A DNA stretch of 64,000 nt from Corynebacterium sp. GTDB lineage: Bacteria > Actinomycetota > Actinomycetes > Mycobacteriales > Mycobacteriaceae. This document shows positions 45,658-55,095 of this stretch, in pieces. How positions within the stretch are numbered: position 1 is the first letter of the stretch; every line of letters starts with the position of its first letter. The notes below the pieces were generated by a model. That model searched no databases, was not told where the DNA came from, and saw only the letters and a list, made by a program, of their open reading frames with translations. The stretch is taken from the NCBI RefSeq assembly GCF_030538285.1, contig NZ_JAUNUG010000001.1:62001-126000 (forward strand). Reading direction: 5' to 3'. A program made the position numbers and the translations under genes.

Positions 45658-47728
45658 CCTGGAGACCGGAATTGGATCCCTGACCGGCTTCACTGTCACC
45701 GCGACACCGAACGAATACGGCAGTGCTGCTGCGCAGGTGCAGCACTGGGACCCGAAGACGGGTATCTCCTACTGGCGCATCCCCTTCGGCACTGCCGAAG
45801 TCCTCCAGAACGTCCGGATGGAGATTGACTTGCCGGAGGGATACGAGGTCTCGGCGATGCGGCAGAACAACGTCGTCGTCTACCTTGATGCAGGCAAGTT
45901 TGGGGAGTACGGAATCGCCGACGCCCGCCCCAACGCCGGGTACGTCAGGGGAACCTCAAGCCCGCGCTCTAATTCTCCGGAATCTAAGGAATTCCGCCAG
46001 CAGTGGACGTTGGAGTCCCAGTCCGATGAGCTTCTGGTGCTCACGATCGACGAAATGCCCGCGCGCTCCCACGCGGTTCTCCGGGCGGAACTGATGGTGG
46101 AGCCGGGTTTTGAGGTGGATCCGGTCAGCCAGGTCGATCTTCGCATCACCGCGGATCGCGCCTGCGGCATCTCCGGCAACGTCTTCAATGATGTCAACGG
46201 CAACGGCGTGTGGGACGCCGGCGAGCTCCCCCGCCCTGGTGTCCCGGTGTACCTGTTCAACTCTGCAGGCGAGATCGTGGACGACGCGGTGACCAACAAC
46301 CGGGGCCAGTACCGCTTCGGTGAGCTCGGTCAGGACGACTACGTTGTCCAGTTCGCCCGCCCGGAAGGCGTCCCCGGTTACATCTTCACCCAGGGCGTCG
46401 ATTCTCAGGTGAACACCGATGGTGCCACTGAGCCCCTCGTCTTCGACCTTGATACCCCGCAGTACGGACCTGATCGAGAATTCCGCAGCGTCATTGCCGG
46501 TGTGGCTGCGGCCAACCTGGTGCGCAGTGCTTCCTACGATGATTCCTACACCAGCCCGGGTGTGTCCGTCGAGGTCAACCAGACCGGCGCCCCGTTCATC
46601 CCGGCTGGCTCCCAGTATGCCGTGGACGAAGCAATCATCCCGGAAGGGTGGGACGTGGAAATCGACCCCGACTCCGGGCGCCTGACTGTCACGCCGCCGC
46701 TGGCCGCACAACCGGGTGAAAACCACGTCATCGGCGTGATCATCTCTCTCGCTGACGACGCCGGCACCGTGGAGACCACGGCACGTGTCGAGGTCGACGC
46801 CCAGATTGTCGGTTTCGAGATCGATACAGAGACCGGTGAGCTCATCGTGTTCTGGAACTACTACGACGTAGACGGCAACCCCGTGGAAGAAGTAATCGGC
46901 GTCGTCGTCGGTGAAGACTGTGTGGACGACACTGATGGTCAGGACGGCACTGACGGCGTCGGTATCGAATCCGTCGACATCCTCAACGGTGAGCTGATGA
47001 TCAGCCTCACCAACGGCGAAGTTCACAACGCTGGCCCGGTGATCGGTGAGGATGGCCAGGACGGAGCCGACGGTGTCGGTATCGAATCGATCGAGATCAT
47101 CAACGGTGAGCTGGTGATCACCATCACCAACGGCGAGACCCAGAACGCCGGCCCGGTGGCCGGTCAGGACGGAGCTCCGGGTCGTGTCGGCGAAGATGGC
47201 GAGGATGGCCAGGACGGCGTCGACATCGAATCCGTCGAGGTCATCAACGGTGAGCTGATCGTCACCTTCACTAACGGTGATACCGAGAATGTTGGCCGGG
47301 TCGTTGGCGAAGACGGCCAGGACGGAGCTTCGGGCCGCGACGGTGTCGACAGCCGGGATGGCCGCGACGGATCCGTCGGCGGCGGTTCGGTCGTGGGTCT
47401 GCCGGGCTCGTCGAATGGTCGATGCGTCCAGGCTGTAGCCACGGTCGGGATTCCGCTGCTGGCGCTGCTGCCCTTCGGCCTGGCGAGGCAGGTGAACATC
47501 CCCGGACTGTCGCCGCTGGTGGCTGATGCGCAGGCGCAACTGATGACGGCCAACACCGAGCTGCAGCAGCAGTCGGGAATCTATGACGGGAACACCGCCA
47601 ACTTCATGGCCCAGGTCAATGCTGAGCTGCAGAAGCACGGCGCGACCGTGGGCCAGCTGGCCGGCGGTGCCGCTCTGCTGGCTGTCGGCGGGCTCGTGGC
47701 CACGTACATATATGACAATTGCGTCTAG
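45551..47728 (+). CDS. Surface protein 2 body: SdrD-like B domain, collagen-like repeats and Cys-flanked C-terminal module (N-terminus frameshifted)
   Basis: 725-codon frame. A non-repeated domain (about 45-200, with ISYWRIPFGTAEVLQNVRMEI) resembles the N domain of surface protein 3. A Cna-B/SdrD-like domain follows (GNVFNDVNGNGVWDAGELPR, about 207-300), then a YPDG-like Ig domain, then about 3.5 units of 38-40 residues combining Gly-x-Asp collagen-like runs (DGQDGTDGVGIES) with INGELVITITNGETQNAGP. The module Cys625-Cys724 (GRCVQAVATVGIPLLALLPF ... YDNCV) ends the protein. No LPXTG. The only starts are TTG and GTG inside the signal-peptide region of another frame, so expression as an exported protein needs frame correction. 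Confidence 0.7.
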   Translation: MVALLPPRSPRPQNKHGTTTDLCSINCAAQGVLDSDLETGIGSLTGFTVTATPNEYGSAAAQVQHWDPKTGISYWRIPFGTAEVLQNVRMEIDLPEGYEVSAMRQNNVVVYLDAGKFGEYGIADARPNAGYVRGTSSPRSNSPESKEFRQQWTLESQSDELLVLTIDEMPARSHAVLRAELMVEPGFEVDPVSQVDLRITADRACGISGNVFNDVNGNGVWDAGELPRPGVPVYLFNSAGEIVDDAVTNNRGQYRFGELGQDDYVVQFARPEGVPGYIFTQGVDSQVNTDGATEPLVFDLDTPQYGPDREFRSVIAGVAAANLVRSASYDDSYTSPGVSVEVNQTGAPFIPAGSQYAVDEAIIPEGWDVEIDPDSGRLTVTPPLAAQPGENHVIGVIISLADDAGTVETTARVEVDAQIVGFEIDTETGELIVFWNYYDVDGNPVEEVIGVVVGEDCVDDTDGQDGTDGVGIESVDILNGELMISLTNGEVHNAGPVIGEDGQDGADGVGIESIEIINGELVITITNGETQNAGPVAGQDGAPGRVGEDGEDGQDGVDIESVEVINGELIVTFTNGDTENVGRVVGEDGQDGASGRDGVDSRDGRDGSVGGGSVVGLPGSSNGRCVQAVATVGIPLLALLPFGLARQVNIPGLSPLVADAQAQLMTANTELQQQSGIYDGNTANFMAQVNAELQKHGATVGQLAGGAALLAVGGLVATYIYDNCV

Positions 47729-47749
47729 TTCCTCAGGACGCTCTTAAAA

Positions 47750-47783
47750 GGCGCCCGTTCCAACCCTGGTTGGAATGGGCGCC
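47750..47783 (+). terminator. Terminator after surface protein 2
   Basis: GGCGCCCGTTCCAACC / GGTTGGAATGGGCGCC, a 16-bp stem with one mismatch and a 2-nt centre, 21 nt after the stop codon. Preceded by TTAAAA; no strong T tract. Confidence 0.7.
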
Positions 47784-47912
47784 TGTGCATCGTCGAAACC
47801 GCGAAGATTACCCGGTCATCAAGACTGCGAGCTCAGGGCCGGAAAATGGCGACAAGTTGAGTGCGGTGACCATGAAAAAGCCTGGCAACGACCCGGTTAA
47901 TTCAGGTCAAAC

Positions 47913-48266
47913 GACGATGACGCCGCTACCGAGAACGGCACCGAGGGTGTGGGTGGGTCGTCCGGTTCCTCCGAGGACGTGGACAACTCCTTAGAGTGGT
48001 ACTGGGTTCCTCAAAGCACCATGGCTCGAAACTCGACTCACCTTCGCCAATGCGCGGGGGAGGGGCAAGTTTTTTTATCCCAGCCCCGAAGGGGGTGGCC
48101 GCTCTTCGTTGAAGAAAGTGGTCCAGCCCTCGGCAAAGGGATGATCTTCCTGTTCGAATGCTGGCAAGGGGAGAGGGTGATGCACCTAAGCGTAACGTTT
48201 CCTAAAGAACGGTTGAAGGGGGGGCGCAAGAATCATCACAGTTCCATTGCAAATCGGCCGTAGTTC
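47913..48266 (+). pseudogene. Possible coding remnant in the gap between the two large surface-protein genes
   Basis: The 600 bp between the surface genes has no intact gene. In one frame from 47913 a coding-like stretch reads DDDAATENGTEGVGGSSG followed by SSEDVDNSLEWYWVPQS. Its GGSSGSS run recalls the Ser/Gly linkers of the neighbouring surface proteins, and it continues open to about 48263 without an N-terminus. It may be the relic of a deleted third surface gene. The rest of the gap (48267-48329) holds only the presumed promoter region of the next gene. Confidence 0.3.
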
Positions 48267-48329
48267 AGTTCTAATGGTCCGAGTACTGCTCTCGTCCAGT
48301 GCTACTATCCACGCTATCCAAGGGGAACA

Positions 48330-51300
48330 ATGCACAGCAGGAGAATTGTCTCCGTCTCAGCGGCGGTGATGCTCGGTTTGTCCACGGCGGTGGTTCCGGT
48401 CATTACTCCGAACATCACGACGCTTTCAGTCGCGGCGGCCCAAACTCAGGCCGATCCGCTACCGCAGCCCACCGTCCGGACCGACGGTGTCGACTGGAAC
48501 TTGGCACGCTATACCGATGGTCGCATCGTGGCGCTCGCGACTTCGCAGTTTATCGTCGGCTCTCAGACCGAGGGAACACCGACGTATGATTTCGAGGACA
48601 CGACCTATGACATGCGTCTCGTGGCGGCCACCGATAACACCGGTGCTCCGATTCTGGCGGGGACCGAACAGGTCTACTACTGGGAGACCGTGCCCTATGA
48701 AGGCAATCACTCTACGGAGTGGGTCTATGAATGGGGGATCTCGAGTGTCCGCGACACCGAGCTCGTTCGTTCCCCCCGTAACGGTCGCTTGGTCAGGCCT
48801 ACCGCCGATGATCAAACCGCTTACTTGGCGTCAAACGTAGAGCCTTTCGGAGTCACGATCAACCGGAACCCTGCGATCCGTTGGCGCATTCCCCACCTCG
48901 TGGGCGAACCCCTGTTTAACGTGCAGTTGACAATGGTGTTCCCTCGTGAGCTCCCTGAACCGACACTCATCACTCCTGGCGACACCTACTTCTACGGTGG
49001 TTCCATTCCACTGGAGGCCAGTACAGCTGACCCGAAGGAACGGGCGCAGTTTCCTGCCTTCAATACCAATGGCGCACGGGGACCGATCCCGGCTGAGTAC
49101 ATCGAGTGGGAGGTGCTGCCAACAGAAGACCCTTACGTCCAAACTATGTTCATCCCGTACATGCCTGCAGGCACGATGAGCATCATCAACTGGCAGCAGA
49201 TGAACCCAGAGCGCCTCACCTACACCGCACTGGATGCCACCGTCACCGCCGACAAGTTCCACTACGAGCCCATTGAGGTTTACCAGGCCGAGGAGGAAAC
49301 CGGGGCTGCGCCACTGAACCCCGAGGCGGACCGAACGCAGCTGGCAGGTGTGAACTTCACGGCAACGGACGAGACACCTGAATGGGTGGAGGTGAACCTG
49401 GAAACAGGTGCTCTCACCGCTCGCCCCGGTTACGGTGTTCCCGCTGGCACCTACGAGTTCCCCGTCGATGTCACCTGGCCGGAAGCCTCCAATACCGGCA
49501 CGAGGATTTTGGGAACAGTCATTGTCAAGGATCGTCCGGTGGTGGCGAATTACACGCCGGTGACTGTCGTCCAGGGCGACACTCTGGAGGTGACGGGACC
49601 TGACAACTCTGGTTTCTTCCCGCCGGACACCGTTTTCACGCCGATCGAAGGCGTGACTCCCGACTGGGTCACCGTCAACCCCGACGGGTCCGTCACCGTC
49701 AACCCGGGCAGCGATGTTGCGCCCGGACCGCAACCGGTCCGCATCGCCATCGAACTGCCGGACGGAACCACTGGTGAAGGCACCTTGGTGGTCTACGTCG
49801 TCAACCCGAATCAGCCTGTCTATGAGCCGATCCAGGTGGTCCAGGGAGGCGACTCGGTATCCACTCAGATCCCGGCGAACCAGGATGGCACCGAGCTACC
49901 GGAGGGCACGAGGTTCGGGTCCACCCCGGACACCCCTGAATGGGCGACGGTCAACCCCGATGGCACGGTGTCCGTCGAGGTCGGATACGACGTCCCAGTT
50001 GGCGCTGTTAATGTCCCCGTCCTGGTGACTTACCCGGATGGCACCACTTCTGTGGTCAACGCTCCGGTATCAATCATCAACGACGATGACCCGCGTTACG
50101 CGCCGACCACCGTGCAACAGGGGTCCGATGCCGTGACCCCTGCTCCGGTGGATACCACCGACGGTACTCTGCCGGAGGAAACCACCTTCACCCTCGGTGA
50201 GGGTGCACCTGACTGGGTGACCGGCATCGATTCAGACACCGGCGTCCTGACTCTAGAGCCGGGTCTGGAAATTCCGGCCCAGGAGTATGAGATCCCGGTC
50301 ATTGTGATGATCCCAAATGGCGACGCTCCGGGATCGACCACCATCAACATCATTGCTCCGGTATTTGTCACCGAAGCGGTGAAGTCTCCGGTTTATGAAC
50401 CGATCACGGTAGCGCAGGGTGACACCGGTACCGTACCGGTGCCCACCGCCTACGATGGTGTCACTCAGCTTCCCGTTGGCACCACCTTTGCTGCGGTCCC
50501 CTCTGACCCGGCTAACCCGGAGGCGCCCGCCACTCAGGATTGGGTTACCATCCAGCCTGATGGCTCCATCTCAGTGGTTCCAGGCAACGGAACGCCGGCG
50601 GGAACCTACCAGGTTCCCGTGGAAGTGTCGTACCCGGATGGCACCTCCGAGATCGTGAACGCCACGGTCACCGTCACCAACCCGAATGAGCCCGCCTACA
50701 CGGCAGAGACCGTGTTGCCGGGTGAGATCGCGACTTCTGATGTGCCGAGCGGACTGGTTACCGACGGTGCAACCTTTGAGGTCATCCAGGAGAACGTCCC
50801 GGCAGGTTGGACCAACGTCAGTGTTGATGCCGATGGTGTGGTGACTGCAACCTCGCCCGCAGAGGCGGAGCCGGGCAGCACGATCAACATCCCGGTCACA
50901 ATCAATTACGCTGACGGTACCTCCGTCGTCGTGGATTTCCCGGTGATCATCGCCCCGCACACCGATGCTGTGGATCCCTTCTATAACCCGGTGACTACCC
51001 CCGCGGGCGTCGAGGTTGATTCTCCCCTCAGCCTCCCGGAAGAGCAGAGCATTCCGGAGGACACCGGTTTCGCCCTGGAGGAGGGTTGGACTGCTCCCGA
51101 AGGTTGGACGGTCTCGGTTGATCTAAACATGGGTGTCGTCACCACAACCCCGCCGACAGATGCTCGCCCTGGCGATTCTATCTCCGTCCCGGTGGTCGCC
51201 ACCTACCCGGACGGTTCGACCGATACGATCCCCGCGATAATCACCGTCGGCGTTGACCAGGCCGCTGACAATAACCCGTCCTATGATTCTGAGACCACTG

Positions 51301-52559
51301 CTCCGGGTACGGCGGTGGATCTGCCGCAGATTGGTGATACCGATCTGCCGGAGGGTACCGAGTTCGGTTTGCCGGAGGACTACACCCCGCCGACCGGGTG
51401 GGATGTGGTGGTTGATCCGGGCACCGGTGTGGTGACTGTGACGCCGCCGGCTGATGCCGTCCCGGGTCAGTTCATCACAGTTCCGGTGCTGGTGACCTAC
51501 CCGGACGGTTCGACCGACAACGCACCAGCCACCGTGATCATTGGTGGCGGCGAGGCTGGCGAGCACCAGCCGGAGTACCAGCCGGAGAACACGCAGGCTG
51601 GTGTCCCGGTTGATGTGACCCAGGATGCGAGCCTCCCTGCAGGGTCCGAGTTCGCAACTCCTGAGGGTTATGTCCCGCCGGCTGGCTGGGACGTAGTCGT
51701 GGACCCCGCCACCGGCACGGTTACGGTGACTCCGCCGGCCACGGCGAGCCCGGGTGACGTTATCCAGGTTCCGGTCGTTGTGACGTACCCGGACGGCACT
51801 GTTGATCGTGTGACGGCAACTGTGGTTGTCGATGCGGATGAACTGTTCTGGTTCGGTACCCAGGTTGAACAGGGTGGGGTGGCTACCATCACCGTCCCGC
51901 GCAACCTGGATCCGGACGGTCTGCCAGAGGATGTCACATACACACTGGGTGATGGCGCTCCGGAGTGGGCGACCCTGAACCCGGATGGCACAATCACGGT
52001 GACTCCGGGCGAGGATGTCCTGCCGGGTTACTACACCATCCCGGTCGAGATCACTGACGCGGACGGTAATGTCCGGATCCTCCCGGCGATCGTCGAGGTC
52101 GTCGAGAAGGAGCAGGAAGTGCCCCCGGTTCCAGGTGGTTCTGACGGTGGTTCCTCCGATGGCTCTGACGGTGGTTCCTCGGGCCCGGGCTCGTCCCTGC
52201 CGGGCTCCTCTAGCGGGTCCAGCGGTTCCTCTGTGACAGATCGTTGTGTCCAGGCGGCTGCCACAGTGGGTATCCCGCTGTTGGCCTTACTGCCGATCGG
52301 GCTGGCGACCCAGGTGAACATCCCGGGTCTGTCCCCGTTGGTTGCCGATGCGCAGTCTCAGTTGCAGAACTTCAACACTGATCTGCAGCAGCAGGCTGGT
52401 ATCCATGACCCGGCTACCGCCAACTTCATGAACCAGGTCAATGCCGAGCTCCAGAAGCACGGCGGTGTCGTTGGTAAGGCTGTTGGTGCTGCCGCGCTCA
52501 TCGCCATCGGCGGTCTGGTGGGCAAGTACCTCTACGACAACTGTGTTCCGCGCCGCTAG
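48330..52559 (+). CDS. Surface protein 3: giant YPDG-repeat protein with Cys-flanked C-terminal module
   Basis: 1409-residue exported protein. The signal peptide ends near SVAAAQTQA (about 38). A non-repeated domain (about 40-305) contains IRWRIPHLVGEPLFNVQL, similar to surface protein 2. Ten Ig-like repeats of 90-100 residues follow (about 310-1263), most with a start like PVYEPIQVVQGG, a middle [14 protein letters not shown] and an end VPVLVTYPDGTT; repeats 8 and 9 are the most alike. A Gly/Ser linker (1264-1302) leads to the module Cys1306-Cys1405 with two hydrophobic helices. No LPXTG or cell-wall-binding repeats. The domain order suggests an adhesin held at the surface by its C-terminus; ligand unknown. 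Confidence 0.85.
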   Translation: MHSRRIVSVSAAVMLGLSTAVVPVITPNITTLSVAAAQTQADPLPQPTVRTDGVDWNLARYTDGRIVALATSQFIVGSQTEGTPTYDFEDTTYDMRLVAATDNTGAPILAGTEQVYYWETVPYEGNHSTEWVYEWGISSVRDTELVRSPRNGRLVRPTADDQTAYLASNVEPFGVTINRNPAIRWRIPHLVGEPLFNVQLTMVFPRELPEPTLITPGDTYFYGGSIPLEASTADPKERAQFPAFNTNGARGPIPAEYIEWEVLPTEDPYVQTMFIPYMPAGTMSIINWQQMNPERLTYTALDATVTADKFHYEPIEVYQAEEETGAAPLNPEADRTQLAGVNFTATDETPEWVEVNLETGALTARPGYGVPAGTYEFPVDVTWPEASNTGTRILGTVIVKDRPVVANYTPVTVVQGDTLEVTGPDNSGFFPPDTVFTPIEGVTPDWVTVNPDGSVTVNPGSDVAPGPQPVRIAIELPDGTTGEGTLVVYVVNPNQPVYEPIQVVQGGDSVSTQIPANQDGTELPEGTRFGSTPDTPEWATVNPDGTVSVEVGYDVPVGAVNVPVLVTYPDGTTSVVNAPVSIINDDDPRYAPTTVQQGSDAVTPAPVDTTDGTLPEETTFTLGEGAPDWVTGIDSDTGVLTLEPGLEIPAQEYEIPVIVMIPNGDAPGSTTINIIAPVFVTEAVKSPVYEPITVAQGDTGTVPVPTAYDGVTQLPVGTTFAAVPSDPANPEAPATQDWVTIQPDGSISVVPGNGTPAGTYQVPVEVSYPDGTSEIVNATVTVTNPNEPAYTAETVLPGEIATSDVPSGLVTDGATFEVIQENVPAGWTNVSVDADGVVTATSPAEAEPGSTINIPVTINYADGTSVVVDFPVIIAPHTDAVDPFYNPVTTPAGVEVDSPLSLPEEQSIPEDTGFALEEGWTAPEGWTVSVDLNMGVVTTTPPTDARPGDSISVPVVATYPDGSTDTIPAIITVGVDQAADNNPSYDSETTAPGTAVDLPQIGDTDLPEGTEFGLPEDYTPPTGWDVVVDPGTGVVTVTPPADAVPGQFITVPVLVTYPDGSTDNAPATVIIGGGEAGEHQPEYQPENTQAGVPVDVTQDASLPAGSEFATPEGYVPPAGWDVVVDPATGTVTVTPPATASPGDVIQVPVVVTYPDGTVDRVTATVVVDADELFWFGTQVEQGGVATITVPRNLDPDGLPEDVTYTLGDGAPEWATLNPDGTITVTPGEDVLPGYYTIPVEITDADGNVRILPAIVEVVEKEQEVPPVPGGSDGGSSDGSDGGSSGPGSSLPGSSSGSSGSSVTDRCVQAAATVGIPLLALLPIGLATQVNIPGLSPLVADAQSQLQNFNTDLQQQAGIHDPATANFMNQVNAELQKHGGVVGKAVGAAALIAIGGLVGKYLYDNCVPRR

Positions 52560-52575
52560 AAGGTAGCAGTTCCTG

Positions 52576-52608
52576 AACCCCAACCCCGGTCATCCAGGGT
52601 TGGGGTTT
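52576..52608. terminator. Bidirectional terminator between surface protein 3 and sigC
   Basis: AACCCCAACCC / GGGTTGGGGTT with a 10-nt loop between convergent genes. It touches the sigC stop codon at 52607. Confidence 0.8.
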
Positions 52609-53173
52609 AGTTGTCGGGGCGGGCGGCGTCGATAAGATCTTTGCGGGCGCGGGCGACGCGGGAACGGATTGTGCCGACGCGGACGCCGGCGATCTTCGCG
52701 GCCTCTTCGTAGGTGTAGCCGAGGACCTGGGTGAGGATGAGGGCTTCGCGGCGTTCGGTGGGGAGGGCGTCGATAAGCGTGCGCGCGTCGATCCACTCGG
52801 ACCAGGAGGAGGCGTTGGCGCCGTCAACGGGGGTCGTGGCGGCGGCGTCTTCGTATTCGGTGACGGATTTGCGGGGGCGGGCCATGTCATGGCGGATGTT
52901 GTCGACCCATACGCGGCGCGCGAGGGAGAGTAGCCACGTGCGTGCGGAGGAGCGGGCGGCGAAGCGGGGGAGTGCGCTCATGACACGGAGGTAGGTCTCC
53001 TGGGTGAGATCATCGGCGATGTCGCGGCCGCCGAGGTGAGCGAGGAGGCGCCACACGTCGTCCTGGGTGGCGCGGATGAACTCCGTCAGCGCTTCGCGGT
53101 CGCCACGACCGGCGCGGAGGGCCAGGTCGGTGACGCGGGCGTCGTCTGATGCGGAGTGCTTGCTCACGCTCAT
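52607..53173 (-). CDS. sigC: ECF-type RNA polymerase sigma factor SigC
   Basis: 188-residue sigma-70 family member with region 2 (LAHLGGRDIADDLTQETYLRVM, about 45-66; RTWLLSLARRVWVDNIR, about 80-96) and region 4 (LPTERREALILTQVLGYTYEEAAKIAGVRVGTIRSRVARARKDL, about 135-180), and no regions 1 or 3. The position next to katA matches SigC of C. glutamicum, which controls respiratory-chain and oxidative-stress genes. No anti-sigma gene is adjacent. Confidence 0.9.
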   Translation of the reverse strand: MSVSKHSASDDARVTDLALRAGRGDREALTEFIRATQDDVWRLLAHLGGRDIADDLTQETYLRVMSALPRFAARSSARTWLLSLARRVWVDNIRHDMARPRKSVTEYEDAAATTPVDGANASSWSEWIDARTLIDALPTERREALILTQVLGYTYEEAAKIAGVRVGTIRSRVARARKDLIDAARPDN

Positions 53174-53225
53174 CGACGTTACCAGGGCAAACGGCAGTCA
53201 AATATTCGGATAGGTAGCGTGGGGG

Positions 53226-53254
53226 TTGCACGGCTCACAATATGGGCCTAGGCT
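53226..53254 (+). promoter_or_regulatory. Candidate katA promoter
   Basis: TTGCAC (53226-53231) and TAGGCT (53249-53254) with exactly 17 nt between them, about 55 nt upstream of the katA start. A small hairpin CCACC-GATA-GGTGG follows in the leader. Confidence 0.45.
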
Positions 53255-53309
53255 ATTAACTAACGCCCACCGATAGGTGGAACACATTATGAATCCAGAA
53301 AGAGGAGCT

Positions 53310-54860
53310 ATGAGCGACCAGAACTCCAAGGCAAACGAGATCGTCGAGCGCGGTCTGCGCCCCAACGTCACCGGCAACACCACCCGCCACAACGGTGCGC
53401 CGGTCCCGTCCGAGAACATCTCCGTCACCGCTGGCCCGCAGGGCCCGAACATCCTCAATGACATCCACCTCATTGAGAAGCTCGCCCACTTCAACCGCGA
53501 GAACGTTCCCGAGCGCATCCCCCACGCCAAGGGCCACGGCGCCTTCGGTGAGCTCCACATCACCGAGGATGTCTCCCAGTACACCAAGGCCAAGTTGTTC
53601 CAGCCCGGGACCGTCACCCCGATGGGTGTCCGCTTCTCCACCGTCGCCGGTGAGAAGGGTTCCCCCGACACCTGGCGCGACGTGCACGGTTTCGCCCTGC
53701 GCTTTTACACCGAGGACGGTAACTACGACATTGTCGGTAATAACACCCCGACCTTCTTCGTCCGCGATGGTGTGAAGTTCCCCGACTTCATCCACTCCCA
53801 GAAGCGCCTCGGCCGCAACGGCCTGCGCGACGCTGATATGCAGTGGGATTTCTGGACCCGCACCCCCGAGTCCTCCCACCAGGTCACTTACCTCATGGGT
53901 GACCGCGGTACCCCGAAGACCACCCGCCACATGAACGGCTACGGCTCCCATACCTTCCAGTGGGTCAACGAAAAGGGCGAGGCCTTCTGGGTGAAGTACC
54001 ACTTCATCTCCCGCCAGGGTGTGGAGAACTTCACCGACGCCGAGGCCACCGAGATGGCCGGCATCAACGCCGACCACCACCGCCAGGACCTCTACGAGGC
54101 TATCGACCGCGGCGACTACCCCATCTGGGACGTCAAGGTGCAGATCATGCCGGTGGCAGAGGCCGAGAACTACCGCTGGAACCCCTTCGACCTCACGAAG
54201 GTCTGGTCCAAGAAGGACTACCCGCGCATCGATGTCGGCTACTTTGTGCTCAACCGCAACCCGCGCAACCACTTCGCCCAGATCGAGCAGATCGCCCTCG
54301 ACCCGGGCAACCTGGTCCCCGGCATCGGCCTGTCCCCGGACCGCATGCTCCAGGCCCGTGCCTTTGCGTACGCCGATCAGCAGCGTTACCGCATCGGACC
54401 CAACTACCGCGACCTGCCGGTGAACCGTCCCCTCAACGACGTCAACACCTACAGCAACCGCGGCCCGATGGCGTACTTCTTTGACGATGAGGATCAGCCG
54501 ACCTACTCCCCGAACCGCTTCGACAAGGGGGCTGGCTACCTGGATAACGGCGAGGATTCCTCCTCCAACCACACCTCCTACGGCCAGGCCGATGACATCT
54601 ACGTCAACCCGGACCCGCACGGTACTGACCTGGTGCGCGCCGCCTACGTCAAGCACCCGGAGGACGATGACTTCGTGCAGGCTGGCATCCTCTACAACGA
54701 GGTCCTCGATGACGCCGCCAAGCAGCGTCTCGCCGAGAGCATCGCCGGCGCGATGGTCGGCGTGACCCCCTCGGTGGAGGAGCGTTGCTACTGGTACTGG
54801 ACCAGCGTCGACCCGAAGCTCGGCGAGGCTGTCAAGACCGAGTTCGCCAAGAAGAAGTAA
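53310..54860 (+). CDS. katA: Monofunctional heme catalase
   Basis: 516-residue clade-3-type catalase that dismutates hydrogen peroxide. Catalytic His near 72 in [13 protein letters not shown], the distal Asn segment [20 protein letters not shown] near 130-150, and the proximal heme-ligand Tyr in [14 protein letters not shown] near 350 are visible. Start ATG at 53310 follows AGAGGAG; upstream in-frame starts at 53277 would add a non-conserved tail. Divergent from sigC with a shared 137-bp control region. Confidence 0.95.
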   Translation: MSDQNSKANEIVERGLRPNVTGNTTRHNGAPVPSENISVTAGPQGPNILNDIHLIEKLAHFNRENVPERIPHAKGHGAFGELHITEDVSQYTKAKLFQPGTVTPMGVRFSTVAGEKGSPDTWRDVHGFALRFYTEDGNYDIVGNNTPTFFVRDGVKFPDFIHSQKRLGRNGLRDADMQWDFWTRTPESSHQVTYLMGDRGTPKTTRHMNGYGSHTFQWVNEKGEAFWVKYHFISRQGVENFTDAEATEMAGINADHHRQDLYEAIDRGDYPIWDVKVQIMPVAEAENYRWNPFDLTKVWSKKDYPRIDVGYFVLNRNPRNHFAQIEQIALDPGNLVPGIGLSPDRMLQARAFAYADQQRYRIGPNYRDLPVNRPLNDVNTYSNRGPMAYFFDDEDQPTYSPNRFDKGAGYLDNGEDSSSNHTSYGQADDIYVNPDPHGTDLVRAAYVKHPEDDDFVQAGILYNEVLDDAAKQRLAESIAGAMVGVTPSVEERCYWYWTSVDPKLGEAVKTEFAKKK

Positions 54861-54885
54861 CTACTGCTTCTCGACGCCCGCGCTC

Positions 54886-54917
54886 AGCCCGCCCCGCAGT
54901 TTTTGCGGTGGCGGGCT
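54886..54917 (+). terminator. Terminator after katA
   Basis: AGCCCGCC-CCGCA / TGCGG-T-GGCGGGCT stem with GTTTT in the loop, 25 nt after the katA stop. Followed by TTGGCGT without a T run. Confidence 0.65.
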
Positions 54918-54948
54918 TGGCGTCTGCGGGGTGCACGGCCTGCTATTT

Positions 54949-55009
54949 CCCCTGCAAACGAGTATTTCGGCCATGCATATGCACAGTGAAAATACCCCGT
55001 TTGCAGGGG
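54949..55009. repeat. Long-loop inverted repeat between katA and mrpG
   Basis: CCCCTGCAAACG (54949-54960) and its exact reverse complement CGTTTGCAGGGG, with further TATTT/AAATA pairing after a small bulge. The loop contains ATGCATATGCA. Lies between two convergent genes. Confidence 0.65.
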
Positions 55010-55095
55010 GGCACTGGGGGAAATCGCACTGAGACCCCCGCTGCGCGCCACCCTGCTCAATGACCACGGGTTCACGCCCGAGGAGGTTGAGTGGG

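Noticed and set aside
45956-47638. 560-codon minus-strand frame across surface protein 2
   Set aside because: Shadow of the repeat-rich plus-strand gene, rich in Val/Asp/Gly without motif.
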